The notes under the pieces: generated by a model | Told to the model about the DNA's origin: nothing | Database searches by the model: none | What the model saw: the letters and a program-made list of their open reading frames with translations, nothing else | Made by a program: the position numbers and the translations under genes | Assembly (NCBI GenBank): GCA_015680685.1 | Contig: MNCI01026517.1 | Coordinates: 5,750-37,511, forward strand | DNA length: 31,762 nt | Direction: 5' to 3' | Source: Gnetum montanum | Lineage: Eukaryota; Streptophyta; Gnetopsida; Gnetales; Gnetaceae | Part shown: one piece after another, positions 9,386-19,380 of the stretch | Numbering within the stretch: the first letter of the stretch is position 1 | How the letters are laid out: every line of letters starts with the position of its first letter

Positions 9386-11620
9386 ATGCTTCAGAACTCC
9401 CAGCAAGGGAGGAACCCATTGTCTAACATCATAACTCAGGACCAATACAATTTCATATGCTTGAAAATACAAGTAGGCCTAACCGTGGACCAAACTGAGA
9501 TGGAGGTTAAAAGACAATACGAATTGTTTCACAGGGGAGGACATGAGTTCATCCCTTCATCATACGATATCATTCCTCTCCCAGAGCATTACTCTAAGCT
9601 TATCTCTCAGCTCCTCCTACTAAAGAATCAGCCCCTGGACCAGTCCATGGCAAATCCTCAATTGGAAGAGGAGGATGATTTCGCAACTCAGTCTGAGAAT
9701 GAAGATTCGTATCACACCCTCAACCCACAAACTTATACAAACCCATCGTTTCACCCATTCACAGGTGAAACTACGTCCCTCCAGCCATTCAAAATCATGC
9801 AAGCGCATATGCCTCAACAAGAGGCACCCACTCTCATCCCCATTCCTCTAGCGACCGATGTTCAAGTCAACACGCTTCCCCTCGCAATTCCTCCTACAGC
9901 CACGGTACCCTCGTTCTTACAAATGCAACCTCCTCACAATAATGTAGGAGTAACCTTTCCACCCTGGGTGATCAGGATGCTGCACGTAATACCTTCTTCT
10001 ACATCTGCTCATTACATACCGCAGATCCCAACCCAAGGAACATCCTTCACAACTATAACCCAACAAGTTCATGGGATTCCTACACAAAACATGACCGGGC
10101 AATGGACAGCAATTGGTGGTCAATCACATCAACCCCCCCATTATAACATACCCCCTCACATAATTCTACCAGCTAACATCCCTCAAGGAAAACCACAACA
10201 ACAGCAACCCCTTGCCTACAACGTGTCACCCCTAGCACCGCCCGCTACAAATATCCCGCAAGTACCGCCTCCAACTACATAGCTTTCTATCTTCCAACCC
10301 ACTATCCAACAATCTAACATGTATACCATACAACATCCCCAACCTCCTATCTCCTCTAGTGCTCAAGACTAGGCTGACGCTAAAAAACTAATGCAGGAAC
10401 TAACTGATGAGGTAAAACACCTCAAGAAAACTACCGACGGAGAACTGAAGGTAGTGGACTTCTATCACGATGACCCTATCAGCTCTTCGATTCCGCCCCT
10501 AACATTACCCAAGGGAGTATCATTGCCTACGTTGACCAAATACAATGGGGAGATAGACCCTAATGCTCATCTCATAACGTTCAAAATGGAGTGCACACTA
10601 CTTCAGGCATGGCCACATGCCATTTTACGAGTGTTCCCCATGTCCCTTGCAGGGAGAGCGCTTGATTTGTATCAAGCCCTGCCACGGAACTCAATATCTT
10701 CTCTGGAAGATTTATTACATCAATTCGTCACTAGGTTGAAATATAACTTGAAGCCTAAGGCAACACTTGATAGCCTCATACAAGTTAAACAAGCACCCCT
10801 TGAACCTATCCAAAAATTCATCCAGCGATGGAGTGCTGCTCTCAATGAACTCCATGAGCCCATCCCAGAGATGTATCTCCTCACAATCCTAAAAGGGGCT
10901 GTCACCAACTTCATCAAATCCAAACTATATTATCTTAATGCACGTAATCTAAGTCAAGCATTTGTACAAATCAAGAGCATAGAGGAGGTAGCACAAAACA
11001 GTCATGATCCTGCATATTTAGCCTTTAAGAATCAACATAGTAAGAAAGATAAAGAGAACGTTAAAACAACTATAGCGGCATTAGCAGAAACACAACAAGA
11101 AAATGTGGGACAATAAAGAAAACTGCCTATTTCCCCTACTAATTATGCTAAACCCACTCCCATGATCGCACCAGAATCATCCTCATCACAGAACCCAACA
11201 CCGAATCGTATGAGAAAATTTGAGAGGAAGGACCCCTCTCAATACACACCACTACCCATGAAACCATCATAGTTGTTCGACCAACTCCTGAAGGCTGGAT
11301 TAATGAAACATAAACAGTTGTCCCCTACAGCGATCCAGAGGCATGATCGGTTTTGTCAACTTGTTCAGAATCCAATCCTAGCAACACCAGATGAGCCCCC
11401 AGTACCAAAAGGCTTTAGAATGGACCGTTTCTACGATTATCATCAATGTAATCGGCATGGCACAGATTACTGTTTCACCCTAAAACAAGATATCCAACGA
11501 ATGATCAATGGAGGTCAGATCACTTTTGACGAAGCCAACCCGGTCCAACCATAAAACCAGGCCATGGGTGTGTATAAAGATCATCTAAATACCAAAGAGG
11601 TACCGTACATGATCAACACA
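9386..11620 (+). pseudogene. gag: gag of element B (nonsense-riddled)
   Basis: A single frame from 9386 continues through the protease. The first 300 codons are a small helical N-terminal segment (about residues 10-75) followed by a Pro/Gln/Thr-rich low-complexity region to 10282. A Retrotrans_gag-type capsid core lies at 10391-11116, with LPTLTKYNGEIDPNAHL, MSLAGRALDLYQALP and IQKFIQRW as landmarks. A degenerate zinc knuckle follows at about 11435-11500 (YHQCNRHGTDYC), where Tyr replaces the first Cys expected in Tat gag. In-frame stops include 10280, 10370, 11114, 11270 and 11552, most explained by CAG or CAA to TAG or TAA. The extended N-terminus may correspond to the extra domain Ogre elements carry before gag. 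Confidence 0.83.
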
Positions 11621-11689
11621 ATCTACCTTGATAACGAACCTGAAACACCTAGCATTAACACCGTCTATTCTAACCATGAGTAGCAAATG

Positions 11690-12178
11690 CCTAATAAACC
11701 ATTTGCGGTGTGTATTCCTCCCACTGTATAAACATCTATGCCTCAACCATCATGCCCCCCATAGAAGCCTTATGTCATCCAATTATCCCCTACCGTAGCA
11801 ACTTCTAACACTCCAACAAGCGAAAAACCATACATGGTGTGTGCACCTCCCATTGCTACTACCATAAACACACCAACACCTCCTATTCGGCCCACTCCCT
11901 ACATGGTCCGAGTACCACCTGCAGTTGCGATAGCGGAGGTACAACATCCAGCCAAGCCAACTCCATATATTGTTAGGATACCTAAACATCCTGATGACCA
12001 TCAATCATCCACTCTGCAAGCATAAAACAAATCGACCCCCTATGTCGTCAAAGTTCCCAACCGGCCTGACACTCAACCGCATGCAACCGTCCAACCACAA
12101 CCTCATCCTTCTCCATATGTAGTACGGGTACCAAAGCAACCTGAGGTCCTGAAACCAACTGCACCCCCACATCACACA
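11690..12178 (+). pseudogene. Proline-rich linker with repeated PYxVRVP motifs
   Basis: Between gag and protease, in the same frame, the protein repeats a PY-[IMV]-[VI] core with variants such as KPYVIQL, KPYMVCAP, TPYMVRVP, TPYIVRIP, TPYVVKVP and SPYVVRVP, about six times at roughly 90-110 bp spacing. Pro/Thr/His-rich spacers separate them. Stops at 11681, 12023 and 12179 interrupt it. The role is unknown; repeated PxxP-like or late-domain-like docking sites are possible, as is simple repeat expansion. Confidence 0.6.
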
Positions 12179-12179
12179 T

Positions 12180-13486
12180 GAGAACGCCTAGCAGATAAGG
12201 TTACATGTGAACGCTTGGAGAAGGAGCATCAACGGCTAGCCTTAGGACCTCCTAAACCTACCCCGTTAAATGCAGTACCCATGACACCACCTAATGATAA
12301 ACCAAACACAGGTCATGAGGGTGAATCATCTAGAAAACATGGTATGCCCAAATCAATGATTCCAGGTAAAAATGATAAAGCAACTATGCATGAAATAAAA
12401 TTGTTAGGCCGAATGGACCAAATCACTATCGATAAGCATGTGCCCAATAGTAGAGATCTAGTGACGGCTCTAATGCAGGTCACGTAGACACTCAAACAAA
12501 AAAATACTTCACTGAGCTTATACGACCTAGTGTTGACATCTCAAACCCACCGCGAAGCTCTAGTGCGCATGTTAACTTCTATCCCAGTAAGCGAAGACTT
12601 GCCTCCAAATGAACCTTCAATTCATGCGGTAATGTACTCACCTCAAGGATCAACTTCCAAGCCATTAAGTTTCCACAATGACAACATCAAGGTGGATGGG
12701 AAAACAGGAGAGGTAACAACAGCACCTATGTTCATAACAATATGAATAAATCAATTCAAGATACATAGAGTGCATGTAGATGATGGAGCCGCTACAAATG
12801 TAGTGCCATATCCCATCGTCAAACAACTAGGGCTTACAGAGCTAATCAGACCAACCGCCACCACGTGTTTGAAATCATTCAGCGGATCGCGTGTGATAGT
12901 CAAAGGCACCGTGACTTTAGACTTTATAGCAGAGGATCAATTTCCCACATCTGCCAACTTTATGGTCATCGATGAAATGCCAGGGTTCAACCTAATATTC
13001 GAAAGGCCTTGGCTAGCCCAACTAAAAGTAGTCTCTTCCCCTATACACCAAGAGATTCACCTACCTTACGAAGGCAGTGAAATCATTATACACGGGGAGG
13101 CTGCTACACCCATCATCTCATCGTACATAGACACAGACCAAGGCTTAGAGGTCAAGCTCGAAGAGCCTAAGCCAGACGATACAAATGAACAACAACCACT
13201 AGGCGATAATCTTTTAGACACAAAGGAAAATCCACTCAAAACAGAAGTACCTGGGCTTGAAGTCATGCATGCACAGCCTCACTTAGAAACTACAACTGAC
13301 ACAGAAACCATGATACATGAAGAAATGATGGAAAACACCAACGTGGGAACTATTCCATCAGATGTCCCTTGGGCTGAATTACCATTCAACGTGATCAGTG
13401 AAGGGGACACTGAATATAGAATCACACCTGCTAATGCATCTCCTAACATTAAAATGAGAAAAATCAAAAAATTACTAAACCAATAA
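12180..13486 (+). pseudogene. pro: Aspartic protease of element B
   Basis: This retropepsin continues the gag frame. The catalytic loop is VDDGAATNVVPYPIVKQLG (about 12776-12832), where DDG replaces the common DSG as is usual in Tat/Ogre elements. SFSGSRVIVKGTVTLDF and FNLIFERPWLAQL (about 12986-13025) supply the flap and the Ile-Leu-Gly-Arg equivalent, here FERPW. The frame ends at TAA 13484 after about 130 acidic residues. Stops at 12485 and 12743 break the upstream linker. It would process Gag-Pol. The next element-coding frame, RT, only begins 5.9 kb downstream. Confidence 0.85.
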
Positions 13487-13494
13487 ACAACAAA

Positions 13495-13868
13495 CTATCC
13501 GAAATGACATTAAACTACAAATAGTCCGGAATGATGTTAAACTACCATTCTAAGTCCGGAATGACGTTAAACTATCATGTCTGCAATGACATAAAACTAC
13601 CCATGATTAGAAATGATCGATCTACCAAGAGATATCCACCTGTGTCATTTGAAACCTCCCTTGTTCACGCATGGTCTGAAATGGCCTTAAACTAGTACAT
13701 GTGGCCTGAAATGGCCTTAAACTAGTGCGTATGGCCCGAAATGGCCTTAAACTAGTACATGAAACCTCTCTTGCTTACGCATGGCCCAAAATGGCCTTAA
13801 AATAGTGCGTACGGCCCGAGATGTCCTTAAACTAGTGCGAGTCGCCCAAAATGGCTTTAAACTAGATC
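13495..13868. repeat. Short tandem array 3' of protease
   Basis: Two related unit types occur. TCCGGAATGACGTTAAACTA units (about 13497-13600) grade into GGCCTGAAATGGCCTTAAACTAGT units of about 30 bp (13670-13868). All share a TTAAACTA core. A related array, again in plus orientation, lies at 19195-19335 on the other side of the antisense gene. Confidence 0.8.
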
Positions 13869-14230
13869 ATCTATCTACACTTTGTTTTCTCCCAAATTCC
13901 AGTTCATTGTTTGAATTTACGCTTGCATTATCGTGTTGTCAATAATAATTTTCGCAATTATCTTTCACTTATAATTACAATCCTACTTATAATTACATTC
14001 GTGCACTACACTTAAACTACAAAAACAAACCAAAACATTTTACATTGTCGCGTTGTGTTTACATTTAAATCCAAAATCCACAACAAAGAAATATAGGTAG
14101 AAATATATATACATGTAATGATGTACAATTACAAGAGTTAACTGATTTTATTCATCTCTTCAATACAACTCAGAATTTTCAATTTAAAATTCACGTATAA
14201 ATTTGAGTCAAAATAATTTTGAAGCAAAGA
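13869..14230. other. AT-rich non-coding stretch
   Basis: No reading frame or repeat of note. It lies just downstream of the stop codon of the antisense gene and would hold its 3' untranslated region. A plausible antisense polyadenylation signal was not singled out among many A/T-rich candidates. Confidence 0.5.
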
Positions 14231-14427
14231 TCAAACATCAAGGACAGGAGGATCATCCCCTTTGGACCCGCTGGCACCATGGGTCCCTACTCCACTGGCG
14301 CCAGCTTCTTGAACATCATCATCATCTTGACCCTATGAAATGCAAAAGAAACAACCAACATAAGAACAAAAGAAAAAACTTTCAAAAAGAATTCAACGAA
14401 TGAATTTCATGATAACAAAATGCTTAC

Positions 14428-15835
14428 CGTAGGGGATCCCCCTAAACCGAATTCCAACCGGTGGAGGATTTCCTCCTCTAAGATGCTTGCCCAATCAGTC
14501 CCATTAAGGCCTAGATTGACGTTTTCCAAAGCCTTCCCCTTGTCAACAGCCGACCAGGTAGGATGCTTTAAAGGGAATTTACCCACAGAAACCTCTCCAG
14601 AAGTGGTTGTAATTACCCTTGTAGGCGATTCCATCTCAACAGTTGTATTCTGAGCAAAGGTATCAAACGTAGAGTGTAGACCCAGACCCTCGAAAAACAT
14701 TTCAAGCTGACGCTTTTCAATCGATACTTCTTTCAACGATTTCTTGTAATGGTGGTTGTGGTTCTTCTCATCCTGACCCCACTTAGGCACCTTGGAAGCA
14801 AAAGCCTTCTAGTCCTGGCACTTGAGGTTTAGTAGGTCTACTTGGGCCTTACGCTGTACTAGTTTCCGAGTTAGTGATGCATGGCGATTGAGTAGGTTCC
14901 AATACCTAGTGTAGGTAATCTCAGAGGTCTTCCAAGAGCAATATCCTATTAGTCTGGCTGAGGCAAACTCATAGCGAGCCTTGAGATCATCATGCTCAGC
15001 TGATAACTTCGAAACTTCTTTCTCCTTTCCTTGGATTTGCAACCATAACTATTCGATGGAACGCCTACAAGTCCACAACGATTTGCCGTTATGTACAAGA
15101 CCTTCTGCCACCTTCTCATAGACCAGCCTGGGTACCTGTTCAACTTCTAAGGGTAGTGTAGGCAAAATTTCAATGCTAACGGTCTCAGATGGATCCCACT
15201 TCAGCTTGGCACCTATGCACACAAAAAAGAATAGGCATTAAAAATTAGACAACAAAAAAGGGGTGTGAAACTCTAAAGCTGCAAAAGACTTGAAACATTT
15301 GTACCTATCTTAGGGTGGGCTTCATGAATATGTTCGACCACCTCATCGACAATGCTGGTCACGAAATCCATTTTACTTGGCATCTCTATCCAAGAAAATG
15401 GTCTACGAGTATGAGGTGGACTGGCCTCAGGGGGCATTTCAGGGGGAACCACCTTCATGGGTACCTCCAACCGCATTGTATGAATTATCCTACCTTCGTC
15501 TGGAAGGGATAAAAACATAAAAGTAAAACACCATGGGAGACAACGATTCACAAAGCAACACAATAAAACAAAAGGAAACATACCATCTCCTCTAACCCCT
15601 TCCAGGTTTGGAGGCTCATCTAGGTCCAATCTTCCTTTAAGGAAGCTGCTGAACATTTCATCAACACCACCCTGGTCATCGACCAGTTCTATTTCAGTGG
15701 TGTCTTCTCCCAGCTCTTCTTTCCCTTCCACCTGATCTTTGTCCACCTCTTCTTCCTCGATTATCAACTCCGTTGTAGCCTCCTCCTCCTTGATGATGGT
15801 CTCTAACTCCTGTCTCCTCACTTCACGAGTCAAGT
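14428..15835 (-). pseudogene. Exons 5-7 of the antisense gene: acidic segment and coiled coil
   Basis: Exon 5 is strongly acidic (runs such as EEEEVDKDQVEGKEE). Exon 6 is Pro-rich and then helical. Exon 7 carries a predicted coiled coil (about 15050-14810, with KEKEVSKLSAEHDDLKARYE and LTRKLVQRKAQVDLL) and a conserved-looking tail with a WASILEEEILHRL helix. The exon 5-6, 6-7 and 7-8 junctions all preserve frame, and only two TAG codons (at about 15048 and 14808) interrupt about 410 codons. Exon 8 adds a GQDDDDVQEAGASG tail. This suggests a structural or adaptor protein; function unknown. Confidence 0.6.
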
Positions 15836-15925
15836 CTGAAAGCATTAGTTGCATGTAAGCAGTCAAAATGAAAAATATGGATAAGATGAAAATGATAAAG
15901 TAATAAGTGCGCCAAGTTTACTTAC

Positions 15926-16955
15926 CTTGGATAGGCACTTTGAACCATATTCGCTTCACCTTTGGTTCTTCCACATTTGAGGCCACCTCTGTTGAGTGTT
16001 CACGCTTCGAGAGCTTCGACTTGGCCTTCCCAACACTCTCTTTGATGACCCGTTCAGCTCTCTTTGCAGTGTAGGGCATGTCGTTTGGCTCCAACCCCAC
16101 ACTATCACATGTGTGGATTGAGGTACCAAATGACCCTCCTGTCATGATGGACACAGATTCATCAATCCCCTCAGGAACATCTTGGGACTCAGCTGTCTTG
16201 AACAAATGGTTGATCCACGAATAAGATAACTGAGTACAATCTCGTAAGACATATTTATTGTCTGCGCAAACCACTAGAAACTCGACCAAGCGACGAAGAT
16301 AGCTAGCAAAGAATGCAAACGTAAAATGAGACTGCGCCTCAACATTTGAGCGCAACCGCACTATCTCCTTATGAAGGCCCAACAACAAAAACTGAGCCCA
16401 GTTATAATGCATCCCTATTTCTAAGATGGTTCGCATGATGTGCATAGCTTCAACACCAAGACTCCTCACCTGGGGCAGGGACTTAGGGAACACCCGTGCC
16501 CTAAACAGGGGATATAATTCATTAACTTCCTCAACCTTTGACTCCCCTGCATAGGGAATCCCTTGGTGCCCTTGACAATACCCAACCAGTCCTCTAGTTC
16601 ACATACCATATGAAGCTCTTTCTAAGCCCTATCCAAAACTACATTTATGCCATCCGCCGGTACACTGAATAGGTCCAAAAAGAATTCGGCTGACAGATGG
16701 AAGACTATCTTGACACCCTTAATATGGATGCTGTAGTAAGAGACGAACTTGTCAAATGAATCAACAATTCTGATCATTTCAGCTATTGACACACCAAGGC
16801 TCGAGGTTGTAAACAACTCCATGAGGCTGGCATTATCTAAGCAACGGACAATAGATGGCGAGGCATGGGTGCACAACCACTTCTGTGCCTTGCTAATCTC
16901 CCCGAACTTCATTGACAGGGTACCCTAAGTTCATCCTGTCGTGACAGGGTCTCCA
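15926..16955 (-). pseudogene. Exon 4 of the antisense gene (unrecognised globular region)
   Basis: This is the largest exon. Its first part (16912-16622) reads from MKFGEISKAQKWL through SIHIKGVKIVFHLSAEF and LFSVPADG, resembling the strand-helix pattern of plant transposon-associated proteins of the HINGxxVxFxPExI type. The second part (about 16560-15926) contains NWAQFLLLGLHKEIVRLR and DNKYVLRDCTQLSY and then a Lys-rich segment. A frame change occurs near 16620, and a TAG (16622) or TGA interrupts whichever frame is followed. The donor at 15925 (AAG|GTAAGT) joins in frame to exon 5. No named family was assigned. Confidence 0.55.
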
Positions 16956-17060
16956 CTGGGAGGGACATTAATTGTAGATACAATTTGAAACCATCGCATC
17001 AGTATAACCACCAATAGTCAGAAAAACACACTAAGGCATCTAGAAAATATTGTCACTTAC

Positions 17061-17860
17061 CTTCAGTTGTGGACTTAGAGGTGCTAGAAGTCAGGTCAGC
17101 ATCATGAAGGAAGACTGGTCCATTGCATGACCAATCCCCATGCAGCCATCCACGAGCCGTGCACTATGCAAATGCTCTAGAAAATCCTTTATGGAAATGG
17201 ACAATATCACCCTTGGTTTGAGCTAACACATCTCCGCGAAGGGTGGGATCCACCATAAAGGTCTCTAGAGCAGTATGAGCTAGGCAAGCCCATCATCATC
17301 AATGCATGTCCCATCTTGGTTAACTTGGGGCCTACAAAAGAACGATCGTCAAAATAGAAGCAAAACACCAAACAATCAAAACCCATAAATGATAAACTAA
17401 ACGATCTTACCTCTCTACCCGATACACCATGCTAGGAGTGTTCTGAAATAATGTGTGTGCCCGTGTACCCAGAAACAGGGTGTTGTTGAGATAATCACGC
17501 CCTCATGGCAATAGGTCCCATACGCATGCTAACAGGTGAGTAGATCTGGGCCCTCCAAAGGGAGCGTCCTCGATCACAAGTGGCCCCTCGTCAATATCCT
17601 CCATGAAGACCGTGACGCCCTCTGAAGCTCCCGACAACATAGCCTCAAGCACACTCTATGCCACTTGTTCGCTCAGATGTGACCAGACCACCACCTTAAA
17701 TTTGTCTAGGATAAAGACAAGGAATTCACATGCCCCTTCCCTGAACCATACCCCATTGTTGTCAATGGTTAGATCAGGGGTAGGTTCATCGGCCTCAAGG
17801 GGGCCAAACCATGCCGGTACTCCAACTAGCTCAACTACCAGGAGGAAAGGTTCAGTATCC
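17061..17860 (-). pseudogene. FCP1/NIF-like HAD phosphatase domain, exons 2-3 of the antisense gene
   Basis: Exon 2 follows the order of plant FCP1-like proteins. A hydrophobic strand FLLVVELVG stands where hhhLDLDG/N is expected. WFREGACEFL and KFKVVVWSHL match the R-P-x-x-x-x-F-L and V-x-V-W-S-S motifs. YLNNTLFLGTRAHTL stands at the NTLLLDDSPYKAL position, and exon 3 continues with a segment like the C-terminal helix of the family. Family members dephosphorylate protein Ser/Thr using Asp of DxDG and the DDSP loop. Here both are replaced (E-L-V-G and L-G-T-R), so the ancestral protein was probably not an active phosphatase even before the stops. The resemblance comes from motif order, not a search, so homology is likely but not proven. 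Confidence 0.6.
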
Positions 17861-17974
17861 CTGTAGGTAACCAAAATGCTACAATAAATCAGCCATACAT
17901 GAAAAGGAGATAAAACAACAAAATTCCATGTTGTAGGCCAACACTTCGAAGAAAGTTGCTAACTGTTCACACAT

Positions 17975-18470
17975 AGCGTATACGCTGCGAAGAAACCATC
18001 TACACTCATCTATACACCCCCAAAAAAAAACAAACAAAACAAAATTGCTAACTGATTACACTCGGCGTATACGTTGCCTAAAAAGAACAAACCATTTATG
18101 CTAAGCGTATACGCTGTGAAAAGTTTACGCTATATGCTATGAAAAAAGTCAGCGTATACGCTGTGAAAAGTTTACGCTATACGCTATGAAAATAGTCAGC
18201 ATATATGCTATGAAAAGAGTTTACGCTGTGATAACAATCAGCGTATACACTGTGGAAATCGTTTACGCTATGTACTGACAAAACAGTTTATGCTATGTAC
18301 AGTTAAAACCTTCTATGTTGTACGCTATAGAGACCCTCTACGTTGCGGGTCTACACTACTCTAAGCATACAGATGTTGTACGCTACAACAGGCCCTCTAT
18401 GCTGAGGGTCTACGCTACTGAAACCCTCTACGCTACTGAAGCTATCTACGCTACGAAAATCGTCTATGAA
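17975..18470. repeat. GCGTATACGC array inside intron 1 of the antisense gene
   Basis: Units of about 17-35 bp built on GCGTATACGCTGTGAAAA and TTTACGCTATACGCTATG, grading at the right end into CCCTCTACGCTGC units. The core palindrome GCGTATACGC is the one repeated in both element B LTRs. The array is wholly contained in the 660-bp intron 17861-18520. Confidence 0.82.
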
Positions 18471-18659
18471 AGATAACTAGTACAGATGGAAAAATTAACA
18501 GAGGCAGGATTAGAGCCTACCTGTGTGACAATCCAGGCCACGATGGAACCCTTGGCCTAGGCTGACACTGCAACATGGCCTCGATTTCCTCCGTGAAAGT
18601 TAGGTTAGGCCCTTTCCTCCCCTGGCCTTCTACCTCCTTGCCCGTGCCCATTTTGGTGT

Positions 18660-18968
18660 CCTCTATGCTAAGATTGACAGGTTTATGCTAGAAATCAAAA
18701 CTGCATGCCGAACTGAATCCTGTAGGCTGAGTCTAAGCCTCTACGCTCACGCTAAGTTGGGGCCTCTACACTCACGCTTATGCTAGGTCTTGGGTCTCTA
18801 CACTCACACTGAAGTTCGAAGCCTCTATGCTTCTACATTTACGCTGGGGTTTGGTGGTTTATGCTTACGCTGAAGGTTTACGCTTACGCTGAAGGTTTAC
18901 GCTTACGCTGAAATTTTACGTTCACGATCGCTTCAAGTTTGGTGCTTCCAACTGATAGCCTTACGCTA
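18660..18968. repeat. TACGCT-rich array upstream of the antisense start codon
   Basis: Degenerate units CTCTACACTCACGCT and GGTTTACGCTTACGCTGAA occur between the ATG at 18651 and a CTATATATAG at 18966-18975. They are related to the intron 1 array by the TACGCT core but lack the complete palindrome. Confidence 0.7.
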
Positions 18969-18975
18969 TATATAG
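18966..18975 (-). promoter_or_regulatory. Possible TATA box for the antisense gene
   Basis: CTATATATAG, about 315 bp upstream of the antisense ATG and next to the TACGCT array. It is palindromic, so strand is inferred from the gene position only. Confidence 0.3.
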
Positions 18976-19194
18976 CACCTCACCAACCCCGTCGCCGCTG
19001 TCGCCTTTCATTTTTTTAATGTTTTTAAATAGTTTATTAATTTTATTTAAAAATCGTTCAAAATACAAAATAAACAAATATATATATATATATAAAAAAA
19101 ATTATAAAACAATATGAACACTACCACATGCCCACATGGAACATTGTGGTGCAAACTCTCCGATGCGAATTATACGATGACTAGGCATTGTCAA
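18976..19194. other. AT-rich non-coding spacer
   Basis: It contains long A/T runs and a (TA)n run near 19079-19094, with no coding potential. It separates the antisense gene from the downstream array and pol. Confidence 0.5.
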
Positions 19195-19335
19195 ATCACC
19201 CCTTCGGCCCGGTATTGCCTTAAAATGCCATTACGGCCCGGTAAGGCCTTAAACTATCACAAGCTCCCCCATATAGCCCGGTACAGCCTTAAACTGCCAC
19301 ACACGGCCCGATAAGGCCTTAAACTGCCATACGTC
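19195..19335. repeat. GGCCCGGTAAGGCCTTAAACTG tandem array
   Basis: About five imperfect units of 27-30 bp with core GGCC(C)GGTA(A)GGCCTTAAACTGCCA. It is related to the array at 13670-13868 by the GGCCTTAAACT core and in the same orientation. The two arrays bracket the antisense gene. Confidence 0.78.
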
Positions 19336-19380
19336 TGGTGCGATGATAAACCACCATCATGCATGTACACATGATTTCCG

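Larger units (their letters stand above)
14231..18651 (-). pseudogene. Antisense eight-exon gene inside element B
   Basis: Read on the minus strand. Exons: 18651-18521, 17860-17411, 17331-17061, 16955-15926, 15835-15584, 15499-15305, 15212-14428, 14332-14231 (about 3.2 kb coding). All seven introns have GT...AG borders (for example GTAAGT, GTAAGC and GTATGT donors and TTTCAG or TTCCAG acceptors). Six are 79-105 bp, typical of plants; intron 1 is 660 bp. Junctions 1-2, 4-5, 5-6, 6-7 and 7-8 keep frame on paper, and the last exon ends at a natural TGA (14231-14233). Damage: TAG 17656 and TGA 17503 in exon 2, frame breaks in exon 3 and at both ends of exon 4, and two TAG in exon 7. Exons 2-3 resemble an FCP1/NIF-type phosphatase domain. 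The rest is unrecognised. It could be a captured host gene or a lineage-specific antisense gene such as some Tat elements carry. Confidence 0.72.

Noticed and set aside
12770-13486. Host retropepsin-like gene
   Set aside because: The frame is continuous with gag of element B and lies between its LTRs, so it is the element protease and not a host gene.
14420-14653. Plus-strand open frame over the antisense gene
   Set aside because: Shadow of antisense exon 7, which has the better codon structure, splice borders and in-frame neighbours.
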